Notes under the pieces: generated by a model
Database searches by the model: none
What the model was told of the DNA's origin: nothing
What the model saw: only the letters and a program-made list of their open reading frames with translations
NCBI RefSeq assembly: GCF_013408655.1
Contig: NZ_JACCBP010000001.1
Coordinates: 4,092,001 to 4,156,000 of the forward strand
Direction of reading: 5' to 3'
Length of the DNA: 64,000 nucleotides
DNA from: Pigmentiphaga litoralis
Lineage (GTDB): Bacteria; Pseudomonadota; Gammaproteobacteria; Burkholderiales; Burkholderiaceae_B
Translations under genes and position numbers: made by a program
Part shown: one piece after another, positions 16,626 through 25,573 of the stretch
How positions within the stretch are numbered: position 1 is the first letter of the stretch
Layout of the letters: each line of letters begins with the position of its first letter

Positions 16626-17657
16626 ATGGCACACACCATCCAGATCGCCGATCACGGCATTGCGTTCGCCGCCGATCCGTCGCGCTCGGTGCTCGACAAC
16701 GCACTGGCCGCCGGCTACGAGATCCCGTATTCCTGTCGCAGCGGCATCTGCGGCAGTTGCCGCGGCAAGGTCATTGCGGGCGACGTACGCGGCGGCAGCG
16801 GCGTGGGCGTGCTGGGCGACGACGAACGTCGCGAAGGCCACGTATTGCTGTGTCAGGCGCAGGCCTGTTCCGACCTGACCCTCGCGGTGCGGGACATCGA
16901 AAAGCGCAATCCCGACGCCACCAGATCCATCAAGGCCAAGGTCCACAAACTGACGCAGGCGGCCCCCGACGTGACGATCGTGCACCTGCGCTTTCCGGCG
17001 GGCACCAAGGTGCGCTTTAAGGCTGGCCAGTACCTGCACGCGCGGCTGGAAGACGGCACCGTGCGGCACTATTCGATGGCCAATCCGCCGCAGCAGAATG
17101 ACGGCGTCGAGCTGCATATCCGTCATGTGGCGGGCGGTCGTTTCACCGCGCACCTGGCAGGCGAGATGCAGGTGGGCCACACGCTGGACGTGACCCTGCC
17201 GTTCGGCGACTTTACGGTGCGTGATGCCACCGGCAAGCCCATGATCCTGCTGGCCAGCGGCACCGGCTTTGCACCGGTCAAGGCGATGGTTGAAGACGCC
17301 ATCAAACGCAAGGCGACCCGGCCCATGACGCTGTACTGGGGCGCGCGCAAGGCCCCCGATGTGTACCTGGCGGACCTGCCCGCGAAGTGGGCGCAGAAGC
17401 ATTCGTGGTTCACGTTCGTGCCGGTGCTGTCGGAAGGGGATGGTGTGCCGGGCCACCGCACCGGCTTCGTTCACCAGGCCGTGCTGGACGACCACGCCAG
17501 CCTGGCCGGACACGAGGTCTATGCCTGCGGATCACCCGCCATGATCCAGGCCGCGCGGCAGGCCTTCGTGGACGAACGCGGCCTGCCACGCGACGCCTTC
17601 TTCTGCGACGCGTTCGTGCCGGCAGTGATGCCCGACGAGGTGTTCACGCCGGCGTGA
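16626..17657 (+). CDS. tphA1: Terephthalate dioxygenase reductase (ferredoxin-FAD-NAD(P) type)
   Basis: A 343-residue iron-sulfur flavoprotein. The N-terminal plant-type [2Fe-2S] domain has C37, C42, C45 and C76 (CRSGICGSC...LLC). An FAD-binding domain follows with RHYSMANPP (R-x-Y-S), then a nucleotide-binding domain with GTGFAPVKAM and the C-terminal CGSPAMIQAARQAF. It passes electrons from NAD(P)H to the Rieske centre of TphA2. It is the last gene of the tph operon, 35 bases after tphB, matching the order C-A2-A3-B-A1 known from Comamonas. Confidence 0.93.
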   Translation: MAHTIQIADHGIAFAADPSRSVLDNALAAGYEIPYSCRSGICGSCRGKVIAGDVRGGSGVGVLGDDERREGHVLLCQAQACSDLTLAVRDIEKRNPDATRSIKAKVHKLTQAAPDVTIVHLRFPAGTKVRFKAGQYLHARLEDGTVRHYSMANPPQQNDGVELHIRHVAGGRFTAHLAGEMQVGHTLDVTLPFGDFTVRDATGKPMILLASGTGFAPVKAMVEDAIKRKATRPMTLYWGARKAPDVYLADLPAKWAQKHSWFTFVPVLSEGDGVPGHRTGFVHQAVLDDHASLAGHEVYACGSPAMIQAARQAFVDERGLPRDAFFCDAFVPAVMPDEVFTPA

Positions 17658-17686
17658 TCACGGGCTGCGTATCGGTGCGCGCGCCC

Positions 17687-18994
17687 TTATCGAGCATGCT
17701 CAAGAATGTCGAACCCGGCGTACCGGTCCACCATGTAGATCCGGTTGTCATCGTCAACGAAAACGTCATTGGTCTGGGGCGCGGCGCGGCCCTCGGCCGG
17801 GTCCGGAATGAAGTAGCCTACTTCGCGCGGTGACATCGGGTCGGCCACGTCCACCACCCGCAAGCCGCCCGCGAACCACGCGCAATACACCATCGTGCCG
17901 CGGCGCTGTTCCTGGAACTGATGGGCACCAAACCGTCCGGGCGTCGCGCGGCTCCACGGCGAATCCAGCTCGCTCACCTCGTAGCTCGACAGCGCCTTGA
18001 TGTTGGCCGGGTCCGTCACGTCCATCACCCACAGACAGCCATGCGGCCGGCCTTTGCGGCGGTCCAGTTCCTCGGCATCGTGCGCATGGTCTTCCTCGTC
18101 GATCGCCAGTGCAATGCGCCGTCCGCCTATCGGCTTTTCCAGCGGCATGAAGGTATGCGACGGTTCGGGGAAGGGCGGATGATAGTTGTACATGCCCAGG
18201 GTCGTGGGCTTGGTGATGTCGCGAATGTCGATGATCCCGACCCCGCCATGCCACAGGCCCGCCCACAACTCGTCGCCATACCGCAGCGCATGATGCAGCC
18301 GGGTGCGGCGGCCATTCCACGTGGGCGTTTCGCCGCCCGCCAGGTGCTGGCCCGGAATCCACCAGCGCGAGACTTCCTGCGGCGTTGAGGGATTGCGGAT
18401 GTCATAGATCACCAGGATGTTGCCGATATAGCCGGCCATTTCCGTAGAGATATACGCATAATTTTCGTCCATGTCGAAACGGTGCACGCCAATCCCGCCG
18501 GTCTTCTGATGACACAGCAGGCGAGGGCGGGTCTTGTCCGACACGTCATAGATCTTGAAGCCGCCGCGATCGTACGGCTGCTTTTCGGCCGCCTCGACCG
18601 CGGGGATATCCACCTCGCGCACGTTCAGCGCATCCGCCAGTTCGGCGTGTGTCGCGTCCCGGCCCAGGCGATCGCGCAGCTTGATCCGCAGCCCCGGCAA
18701 TTCGTCCGCCTTGCGCCCGATCAGCGTCATGTTGCGTTCGTTGTTCACGATCATGATGTCGCCCACCACGCGCGCCTTGTGGGTGTGCGATTCCGGATCG
18801 TCCAGCATGATCTGGCTGACGATGCGCGGGTTGCGCGGGTCCGACACGTCCAGGATGCTGGTGCCCAGCCCGGCCTTGTTCGGGATGTGACCCACATAGG
18901 CATGGTGACCCTGCACGGTCACCTGGCCCGCGCCGGGCAGCTCCAGGCGCGACAGGCGGTTGATGTTCTGCGTAAGCGGCGGGTGGGCGGACAC
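17687..18994 (-). CDS. LVIVD-repeat (beta-propeller-like) protein
   Basis: A 435-residue protein without a signal peptide, made of repeated blade-like units ending in motifs such as TSILDVSDPRNPRIVSQ, FKIYDVSDKTRPRL, LVIYDIRNPSTPQEV, VGIIDIRDITKPTTLG, LWVMDVTDPANIKAL and LRVVDVADPMSPREV. This [LIV]-x-[IV]-D-[VI]-x-[DN]-P pattern defines LVIVD repeats, which build a propeller. The function of the family is unknown. It is convergent with tphA1 and lies upstream of, and in the same direction as, no other gene; the amidohydrolase and Bug genes precede it on the minus strand, 51 bases away, as a probable operon. Confidence 0.85.
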   Translation of the reverse strand: MSAHPPLTQNINRLSRLELPGAGQVTVQGHHAYVGHIPNKAGLGTSILDVSDPRNPRIVSQIMLDDPESHTHKARVVGDIMIVNNERNMTLIGRKADELPGLRIKLRDRLGRDATHAELADALNVREVDIPAVEAAEKQPYDRGGFKIYDVSDKTRPRLLCHQKTGGIGVHRFDMDENYAYISTEMAGYIGNILVIYDIRNPSTPQEVSRWWIPGQHLAGGETPTWNGRRTRLHHALRYGDELWAGLWHGGVGIIDIRDITKPTTLGMYNYHPPFPEPSHTFMPLEKPIGGRRIALAIDEEDHAHDAEELDRRKGRPHGCLWVMDVTDPANIKALSSYEVSELDSPWSRATPGRFGAHQFQEQRRGTMVYCAWFAGGLRVVDVADPMSPREVGYFIPDPAEGRAAPQTNDVFVDDDNRIYMVDRYAGFDILEHAR

Positions 18995-19045
18995 GGTGAA
19001 CTCCTGGATAAGCCAAGGCTAGGGAATCAAAGCGGGGCGCCGCCT

Positions 19046-19993
19046 TCAGGGCAGCGGCGGAAAGTCATAAAGCCTGGCGGGGTTGTCGACCAGCACCCGC
19101 CGCCGCAGGGCCGCATCGGGCGCCCAGGCGTGCAACAGGTCCAGCAGATCGCCGTCATTGGGCATGTCGCGCTTGACCATCACGTGCGGCCAATCGCTGC
19201 CCCACACAACCCGGTCGGGCGCCGCCTTGAGCAGGTCATCGGCCAGCGGCTGGATATCGGCATGCGGCATCGCGCCGGCCGAAATGCGGTAGGGCCCGGT
19301 CAGCTTCACCCACGCGCGGCCTCGCGACATCAGGTCCAGCAAGCCTTGGAACGCAGGCGTCTCCACCTTCGCACCGGGCGCCATATAGCCCAGGTGGCCG
19401 AACACCAGCTGCACCGGCAGGTTGCCCAGCGAGGTCGCCAGATCCGGAAAAGCATCGACATGCATCAGCAGTTCCAGATGCCAGCCCAGCGGCGCGATGC
19501 GGTCGGCCAGGGCGCGCACGTCATCCATCGGCAGTTCACCCTTGCCGGTCTTGCGGTCCACGATGTTGACGCGCACGCCGCGCACGCCAGCCGCATGCAT
19601 GGCCTGCAGCGCGTCCGCCTCCATCGCGTCATCGATCACCGCCACGCCGCGAAACGCCTCGCCCCCTTCCTGCAACGCCGCCATCAGCACCGCGTTGTCA
19701 CTGCCGTACACGCTCGGCTGCACCAGCACCGCGCGCGTCATGCCCAGCACACTGAGCATCGACCGGTAGGTGGGCAGCAGCGCATCGGGCGGGGTGTAGA
19801 TGCGGTCGGGGGAATAGGCATGGCGGTCGCCCGGCCCGCAGATATGGGCGTGGCAGTCACAGCTGCCGGCGGGAACGGCGAAGGCGGGTGGCCGTGGAGA
19901 GGGATCGGGCGCCGCGCACAGGGGCGCACCTTGTCGGGTCGGGTCGGAAGAGGGCGCTTGGTTTGACATGGAGGGAGGCGTGGGCGTAGGCAT
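19046..19993 (-). CDS. Amidohydrolase-2 family protein, LigI-like
   Basis: A 315-residue TIM-barrel amidohydrolase. The first metal motif is CDCHAHICGP; VFGHLGYM and WGSDWPHVMV carry later ligands. The combination resembles the 2-pyrone-4,6-dicarboxylate lactonase (LigI) group of cog3618, which hydrolyses cyclic esters in aromatic degradation by the protocatechuate 4,5-cleavage route. The first ~45 residues are polar; a later start near the DCHAH motif is conceivable. Being close to the tph operon makes a lactonase role tempting, but the substrate is not proven. Confidence 0.85.
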   Translation of the reverse strand: MPTPTPPSMSNQAPSSDPTRQGAPLCAAPDPSPRPPAFAVPAGSCDCHAHICGPGDRHAYSPDRIYTPPDALLPTYRSMLSVLGMTRAVLVQPSVYGSDNAVLMAALQEGGEAFRGVAVIDDAMEADALQAMHAAGVRGVRVNIVDRKTGKGELPMDDVRALADRIAPLGWHLELLMHVDAFPDLATSLGNLPVQLVFGHLGYMAPGAKVETPAFQGLLDLMSRGRAWVKLTGPYRISAGAMPHADIQPLADDLLKAAPDRVVWGSDWPHVMVKRDMPNDGDLLDLLHAWAPDAALRRRVLVDNPARLYDFPPLP

Positions 19994-20090
19994 GGGCAGG
20001 AAGTCCAGGGCAGGCAGTCGCGGGGAAATGTCCGGCTCAGATCATGCACCGATTTGGCGCGACTGGGTCAGCTCGCTGCGGAATCCCTCT

Positions 20091-21068
20091 TCATTCCACG
20101 AACGCGCCCGAATCCTGCACCAGCCGCGTCCACTTGGGCGTTTCGGACCGGATGAACGACGCAAACGCTTCCGGCGTACCCGGCGCGGCATCCACCCCCA
20201 GCTCGCGAAACTGCGCCCGCACCTCCGGACTATTGAGCGCGCTCACCATCACCTGATTCATCCGCTGGATGATCGCCGGCGGCGTGCCCGCCGGCACCAC
20301 GATCCCGTGCCAGCTTTCCGCCACGAACTGCGGCATGCCCGCCTCCACCATCGTCGGCACCTGCGGCAACTCATCCATCCGTTTGGGCCCCGTCACCGCC
20401 AACGCCCGCAGCCGCCCCTGGTTGATATACGGCAGTGCCGACGCTGACGTGGCGAACATCATCTGCACCTGCCCGGCAATCAGATCCGTCAACGCCGGCT
20501 GCGCGCCCTTGTACGGCACATGCTCCAGCGTCAGCCCCGCCGACGTCTTGAACCATTGCCCCACCAGATGCGCCGCGGCGCCCGCGCCCGACGACGCGTA
20601 ATTGAGCTCGCCCGGTTTCGCCTTGATCAGCGCGACCAGCTCCTGGACGGACCGGGCCGGAACGTTGCTGTTCACAACCAATATGCTCGGCTGCACCGCC
20701 ACCAGCCCGACCGCATCGAAATCCTTGTCGGGATCGAACGGCAGCGTCTTGTACAGCGCCGCATTGGTCGACAGGATCGAGTTGTTGCCGAACAGCCAGG
20801 TGTAGCCATCCGGCGCACTCTTGGCCACCGCCGCCGCCGCAATGTTGCCGCCCGCACCGGGCCGGCTCACCACCACCACCGTCTGCCCCAGCGCATCGCC
20901 CATCTTCTTGCCCACCAGCCGCGCCAGCACATCACTCGGCCCGCCGGGCGTGAACCCCACCACCAGATTGATCGGCTTGTCGGGCCAGACCTTGTCCGTC
21001 TGCGCCGCCGCGGGGGCGACGATGAACAGCACGGCAGCGATCGCTGCCATCAGGCGTTGCATGACCAT
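20091..21068 (-). CDS. Bug/TctC family periplasmic solute receptor
   Basis: A 325-residue Bug protein. Its signal peptide is MQRLMAAIAAVLFIVAPAAA, followed by the hallmark WPDKPINLVVGFTPGGPSDVLARLVG, the mid motif LEHVPYKGAQPALTDLIAGQ and the ending FIRSETPKWTRLVQDSGAFVE. The motif has G-F-T-P-G-G where other copies here have P-F/Y, pointing to a different subfamily. It precedes the amidohydrolase and LVIVD genes in the same direction and may import their substrate. Start at Met1 or Met3. Confidence 0.92.
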   Translation of the reverse strand: MVMQRLMAAIAAVLFIVAPAAAQTDKVWPDKPINLVVGFTPGGPSDVLARLVGKKMGDALGQTVVVVSRPGAGGNIAAAAVAKSAPDGYTWLFGNNSILSTNAALYKTLPFDPDKDFDAVGLVAVQPSILVVNSNVPARSVQELVALIKAKPGELNYASSGAGAAAHLVGQWFKTSAGLTLEHVPYKGAQPALTDLIAGQVQMMFATSASALPYINQGRLRALAVTGPKRMDELPQVPTMVEAGMPQFVAESWHGIVVPAGTPPAIIQRMNQVMVSALNSPEVRAQFRELGVDAAPGTPEAFASFIRSETPKWTRLVQDSGAFVE

Positions 21069-21174
21069 GCGTGTCTCCAGACCGCCGATGCGTCGGCATG
21101 TTTCCGGTCCGCAGTCTTGCGCCGCGGATGCGACACAGTGTGGGCAAAGTGGATGACATCAGCAACGACTTACG

Positions 21175-21191
21175 GTGAACAGTGTGTTCAC
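21175..21191. promoter_or_regulatory. Inverted repeat between divergent Bug and racemase genes
   Basis: GTGAACA and TGTTCAC form a perfect 7-bp inverted repeat with a 3-base centre. It lies 107 bases upstream of the Bug start (minus) and 64 bases before the racemase start (plus). It is a candidate operator for one or both genes. No regulator gene is adjacent. Confidence 0.5.
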
Positions 21192-21254
21192 GGAATCGGC
21201 GTGGTCAGGTCCGGGTAGACTGCACCCATCCCCGATGCTTCCCGACACCCCGCC

Positions 21255-22730
21255 ATGCTCCCACCCACCGACCCCGCCGCCAACACCTTCCTGGGCATCA
21301 TCGGCGGGCTGGGGTCGTTGGCGGGCGCGGACCTGTTCCTCAAACTGGTCAAGAGCCAGCCAGTGCTGGCGGACCAGGGCAGGTACCACTTTCTGTTTGA
21401 ACAGCATCCGTTCAAGGATGTGGCGGTGCCGCTCACGGCCCACGCGAGCATGACGTCGCGCAAGTTCTATGTGTTCCAGGTCTGCCAGTCCTTCCAGGCC
21501 CGCCAGGTGGACGCGGTGCTGCTGCCGTGCTTTGCGACGCACACCTTCCGTGACGAGCTCCAGGCGGAACTCGGCATCGGCCTGGTCGACATGATGGCGG
21601 GCCTGCGCGAACACGTGGACCGCAGTCCGCTGCAGCCCACCTGCCTGGGCGTGCTGACGTCGGACTACGTGCGCCAGAGCAAACTGTTCGAACGCTACTT
21701 CGGTGACCGCTACACGTTGGTGTACCCGGCCGCCGCTGCGCAGGAACACCTGATGGACGCGGTCTATGGCGCGCAGGGCATCAAGGCGGGGCACCTGGAG
21801 GGGCCGGCGCTGGAATATGTGGAAAGCGCAAGCCTGGACGTGATGGGGCAGGGCGCCGAAATGGTGTTGCCGGGCATGACGGAACTGTCCTTGGTCAGCC
21901 CGTCTTTGCAGCAGCGCGGGGTGCCGTGTGTCGACGTCAACGCGGTGTATGCCGACTATGCCACCCGGTCACGCACGGCGGCCGCGCCGGCGCCGTTCAA
22001 GCTGGGCATCGTGGGCGGCATCGGGCCGGCCGCGACCGTGGACTTCATGGGGAAGGTGGTGAAGCACACGCCCGCGGGGCGCGATCAGGACCACATCAAG
22101 ATGGTGGTCGAACAGAACCCGCAGATCCCCGATCGCACGGCGCACCTGCTGCATCAGGACGCCGACCCCAGCGTTGCGCTGTATGCGACCTGCAAGCGGC
22201 TGGAGAGCGAAGGTGCGCATGCCATTGCCATTCCATGCAACACGGCGCACGCGTTCGTTGAGCGGATCGAGCCGCATCTGACCATCCCGATCATCAACAT
22301 GTTGACCGAGACCGTGGCCTACATCCGCCGCGTGCATGGCGCGGAGAGTCCGGTTGGCCTGCTGGCGACGGCGGGCACGGTGGCCAGCCGGGTGTATCAC
22401 GAAGCCGCCGATGCGGTCGGCCTGCAGCTGATCGTGCCCGACCCCGCGCACCAGGACCTGGTGACGAGCGCCATCTATGGCGAGCAGGGCGTCAAAGCGG
22501 GGTGGACTGAAGGGGTGTGCGTCGACCAGCTGATGACGGCTGCCGAGCATCTGGTGCGCCGGGGCGCGCGGGTAGTGATCCTGGGGTGCACCGAACTGCC
22601 GCTGATCGCCGCGCATGCCCCGGCCGTGGCGCTGGCCGGGACCACGGTGGCCTTCGTGGACCCCACCACGATCCTGGCGATCCGATGCGTCGCGCTGGCC
22701 AAGCCGGCGATGCAGCCTGCATCCGCCTAG
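21255..22730 (+). CDS. Tandem double Asp/Glu racemase-family protein
   Basis: A 491-residue protein made of two aspartate/glutamate racemase domains (residues ~10-235 and ~247-480); single-domain members have ~230-240. The C-domain keeps both catalytic Cys (C328 in PCNTAH and C445 in LGCTELPL). The N-domain keeps the first (C92 in LLPCFATHTF) but has Met (M208) in LPGMTELSL where the second Cys belongs. Only the C-domain looks competent for two-base racemisation; the N-domain may be regulatory or perform another reaction. The substrate, probably an amino acid or dicarboxylate, is unknown. It is convergent with the MarR gene 14 bases away. Confidence 0.88.
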   Translation: MLPPTDPAANTFLGIIGGLGSLAGADLFLKLVKSQPVLADQGRYHFLFEQHPFKDVAVPLTAHASMTSRKFYVFQVCQSFQARQVDAVLLPCFATHTFRDELQAELGIGLVDMMAGLREHVDRSPLQPTCLGVLTSDYVRQSKLFERYFGDRYTLVYPAAAAQEHLMDAVYGAQGIKAGHLEGPALEYVESASLDVMGQGAEMVLPGMTELSLVSPSLQQRGVPCVDVNAVYADYATRSRTAAAPAPFKLGIVGGIGPAATVDFMGKVVKHTPAGRDQDHIKMVVEQNPQIPDRTAHLLHQDADPSVALYATCKRLESEGAHAIAIPCNTAHAFVERIEPHLTIPIINMLTETVAYIRRVHGAESPVGLLATAGTVASRVYHEAADAVGLQLIVPDPAHQDLVTSAIYGEQGVKAGWTEGVCVDQLMTAAEHLVRRGARVVILGCTELPLIAAHAPAVALAGTTVAFVDPTTILAIRCVALAKPAMQPASA

Positions 22731-22744
22731 TCCGGCGGCATGCC

Positions 22745-23242
22745 TTATTTGGGCAGCGCGGCCTCGATCTCGGCCACGCGCGCATTCAGCCGGTCGAACA
22801 TGGCGGCCACGGCGTCGAGTTCTTCATCGGCCATCGTGCCAAACAAGTCTTCTCCGAACCGATAGATGATCGGCAGGATGCGGACCAGCTTCGCGCGTCC
22901 TTCATCCGTCAATTCGATCCGCTTCGAGCGGCGATCCTTCAGGTCGGGCGTTCGCGTGACCAGACCCTTGGTTTCCAGACTGTCGATGGATTCGGTGATT
23001 GTGCGCGGCGCAAACGGAAAGGCCGCCATCAGGTCGATCGATCGCGCAGATCCGGCCCGATGGATGAACATCAACATCATCATCCGGGGCAGGGTGGTGC
23101 CGTGCGGCGCAAGGATGCGATTGAGCAGCTGCGCGCTTCGGTCATGGAACTCACGCATCGCCCACGCTGCCTTGTCGTACGGCGGCAACTCTGTGAGTAT
23201 TGGTGGATATTCCAGCAAATTCATATGATATGGTTCTAGCAT
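22745..23242 (-). CDS. MarR family transcriptional regulator
   Basis: A 165-residue winged-helix protein: RILAPHGTTLPRMMMLMFIHRAGSARSIDLMAAFPFAPRTITESIDSLETKGLVTRTPDLKDRRSKRIELTDEGRAKL, read in pieces, covers the DNA-binding helices and the DxRxxxxxLT wing. MarR dimers repress genes and release DNA on binding phenolic or oxidising compounds. Met7 (ATG at 23224) is a plausible alternative start, because TATAAT on the minus strand lies at 23246-23241, too close to the first ATG for a normal leader. No obvious target gene is adjacent. Confidence 0.9.
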   Translation of the reverse strand: MLEPYHMNLLEYPPILTELPPYDKAAWAMREFHDRSAQLLNRILAPHGTTLPRMMMLMFIHRAGSARSIDLMAAFPFAPRTITESIDSLETKGLVTRTPDLKDRRSKRIELTDEGRAKLVRILPIIYRFGEDLFGTMADEELDAVAAMFDRLNARVAEIEAALPK

Positions 23243-23559
23243 TATATAGAGTTAGCTGTTTCTTGGTGGGGCCCACGCTGTGTGGCAGGCCGCCAAATAA
23301 ACGAGCTTCCCGGGGACGGTAACCCAAAACAAATTCTGCGGTGATCGCAGTTTCCGATACTTGCCGTGAGCTACTTATGATCAGTCCCCGCCGCAAACGT
23401 CTGCCCTCATCCTTCCGGTCTCGCTCGTGCCTGCCGCGCGCCATGCTGGGAAACGCCGCCGCGACCAGCCCCCACGCGCCCCAGCCCGACATCCAGGAAC
23501 GCCCGGCGGAACACTCGCGCGCACCGTCCGGCGATGCCGGCAAGCCCGCTACATGCCGT
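23243..23559. other. Intergenic region before a small ORF
   Basis: This stretch holds the probable MarR promoter (minus-strand TATAAT at 23246-23241). The rest has long open frames on both strands, but none has family motifs. I see no RNA gene or repeat in it. Confidence 0.4.
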
Positions 23560-23787
23560 ATGCGTAAAAAAAGACATTGGGTCGACGACAAGGTGATGTT
23601 CGACTCCGGACGGCTCGACATGATGGAAATTGCCCTGCGCGCGATCCTGGCTTCGAGCCCCGACCGGTCCGCCCTGGTCCACCGGATCCTGGATCACGTG
23701 AAGGTGCATACGGACGCGCACGACGGCACATCGCCCGACGCCTATCTGGACGGTTTCAGCCTTCAGGTCACCCGGCTGCTGTACTGA
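23560..23787 (+). CDS. Small hypothetical protein
   Basis: A possible 75-residue soluble protein with an acidic helical C-terminus (FDSGRLDMMEIALRAILASS, ILDHVKVHTDAH, LDGFSLQVTRLLY). The frame is open from 23341, but the upstream part is low-complexity. ATG 23560 and ATG 23596 are candidate starts and neither has a strong ribosome-binding site. It ends 70 bases before the chemoreceptor gene. I do not recognise it, and it could be a chance frame. Confidence 0.4.
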   Translation: MRKKRHWVDDKVMFDSGRLDMMEIALRAILASSPDRSALVHRILDHVKVHTDAHDGTSPDAYLDGFSLQVTRLLY

Positions 23788-23857
23788 TTCTGCGGTTCCC
23801 TGCCGGCGTGTTGCCACCCCATGAGAAGGCGGCCGCGGCGTTCTGTCCGAGGTCACC

Positions 23858-25555
23858 ATGAGTGCGATACCCCATCCGGTCCTGTTTGAAGGTCCCCATC
23901 CTGGCAAGCGCCGCGCCAGTTCCCGCTTGCGCACCAAGCTGCTGGCCCTGGTCGCCATTGCCGTCATCTTCCTGGCGGGTCTCGAGACGAGCGCGGTCGT
24001 TGCTGACCGCAACCAGTTGATCCAGGCCAAGCGCACCGAGATCACATCGGTCGTGCAGAACGCATGGAGCGTGGTCGACCATTTCCATCAACAGGAACTG
24101 AAAGGCGAACTGTCGCGTGACGCAGCCCAGCGCGCGGCGGCCAGCGTGCTCAACGACATGCGGTATGGCGGCAGCAACGGCCATGCCGACTACATTTTTG
24201 TGCGCAATGCGCAAGGCGATAACGTCGCGCATGGTGGCAACCGGTCGTACGTCGGCACCAATGCGTTTCGGCGCACGGGCGACACTCGCGATCCCGTGGC
24301 CGTGATGCAGGAGCAGTTCACGGCCATGCGGGCCAACGGCGGCCAGGCCATCTTCAATGAACAGGCCATCCGGCCGGGCGCCACCGCGCACATCGACAAG
24401 CTCAACGCCTACAAGATCTTCGAGCCCTGGAAATGGTCGATCGGAACGGGCGTATTCACGGACGACCTGGACGCCCTGGTGCGCGCGCGCATTATTCGCA
24501 GCATCGTCACCGGCATCGTTCTGGTGTTGCTGATGACGGCCATTGGCTGGCTGATCGCGCGGCGCGTGCTGGCCCAGATCGGCGGCGAACCGGCCGATGT
24601 GATGGGCGTGATGGCCAGTGCCGCGCGTGGCGACCTGTCGCGCACCTTGCCGGCCGCCCCGGCAGGCAGCCTGCTGTCAGGCTTCTCGACCATGTCGGGC
24701 GCCGTGCGCGGCATGATCGCCAAGGTCCGGGACGAAGCGCAGGCCATGAAGGGCGATGCCGAATCGATTGCCGATTCGGTTGAACAGGTGTCGCGTGCAT
24801 CGGCCGCGCAAAGCGACGCCACCGCGTCCATGGCAGCCGCCGTCGAAGAGCTGACAGTGTCCGTCGCGCACATTTCGCATGCCGCCGCCGAAACCGAAAA
24901 GAACTCGGAAAGCGTGGCGCAGAAATGCCGCGACGGCGAAATCCAGGTGACCAGCGCGGCCGACAGCATGCGCCGCATTGCGGGCTCAGTCGAAGATGCG
25001 TCCGACAAGATGCGCGGACTGGAAGCCCGTGCGGTCCAGATCAGCACCATTGCGTCGGCCATCAAGGACATCGCCGGCCAGACCAATCTGCTGGCGCTGA
25101 ATGCCGCAATCGAAGCCGCCCGGGCAGGCGATCAGGGCAGGGGCTTCAGCGTGGTTGCCGACGAAGTGCGCAAGCTGGCCGAGCGCACGGCCTCGGCAAC
25201 CGTCGAGATCGAAGCCATGGTGGCCAATGTGCAGCGCGAAGCGTCGGACTCGACCCGCACCATGGCGCAGGTGCTGCCGATGGTGGCCGAAGGTTGCGAC
25301 CTGACGGCGCGGGTGGCCGCGGCCCTGGCCGAGATCCGCCTGAGCGCGGACGGATCCCTGGAGCGGGTGCGGGAAGTGGCCAACGCCACCCGCGAACAAT
25401 CGGCGGCCAGCACGTCGATCGCCCAGCAGGTGGAAAGCATTGCGCAGATGGTGGAAGAGACCACCGTGGCCATGAGCGAGACGTCACGGTCGGCGCAGGG
25501 CATGCGCGACATGGCCGATCGGCTCAGCACCGTGGTGGCCGCGTTCAAGGTGTAG
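23858..25555 (+). CDS. Methyl-accepting chemotaxis protein with single Cache sensor
   Basis: A 565-residue inner-membrane chemoreceptor. TM1 is about residues 27-48 and TM2 about 212-233. Between them is an sCache-type periplasmic domain ([32 protein letters not shown]), known for binding small carboxylates. After a HAMP-like linker come helical methylation bundles and the signalling hairpin [39 protein letters not shown], which contacts CheA/CheW. It lacks an obvious C-terminal CheR-binding pentapeptide. The ligand is not deducible; organic acids are likely given the surrounding catabolic genes. Confidence 0.93.
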   Translation: MSAIPHPVLFEGPHPGKRRASSRLRTKLLALVAIAVIFLAGLETSAVVADRNQLIQAKRTEITSVVQNAWSVVDHFHQQELKGELSRDAAQRAAASVLNDMRYGGSNGHADYIFVRNAQGDNVAHGGNRSYVGTNAFRRTGDTRDPVAVMQEQFTAMRANGGQAIFNEQAIRPGATAHIDKLNAYKIFEPWKWSIGTGVFTDDLDALVRARIIRSIVTGIVLVLLMTAIGWLIARRVLAQIGGEPADVMGVMASAARGDLSRTLPAAPAGSLLSGFSTMSGAVRGMIAKVRDEAQAMKGDAESIADSVEQVSRASAAQSDATASMAAAVEELTVSVAHISHAAAETEKNSESVAQKCRDGEIQVTSAADSMRRIAGSVEDASDKMRGLEARAVQISTIASAIKDIAGQTNLLALNAAIEAARAGDQGRGFSVVADEVRKLAERTASATVEIEAMVANVQREASDSTRTMAQVLPMVAEGCDLTARVAAALAEIRLSADGSLERVREVANATREQSAASTSIAQQVESIAQMVEETTVAMSETSRSAQGMRDMADRLSTVVAAFKV

Positions 25556-25573
25556 CGCGCCGGGTGTTGCGCC

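Noticed and set aside
13929..17657. Interpretation as a phthalate or isophthalate operon, or PdxA as a vitamin B6 enzyme
   Set aside because: The gene order and TphA2 key residues fit terephthalate best, and a PdxA-family gene inside the dioxygenase operon is the hallmark of TphB.
18482..19966. A 494-codon plus-strand frame opposite the LVIVD and amidohydrolase genes
   Set aside because: It spans two unrelated genes on the other strand and shows no motifs.
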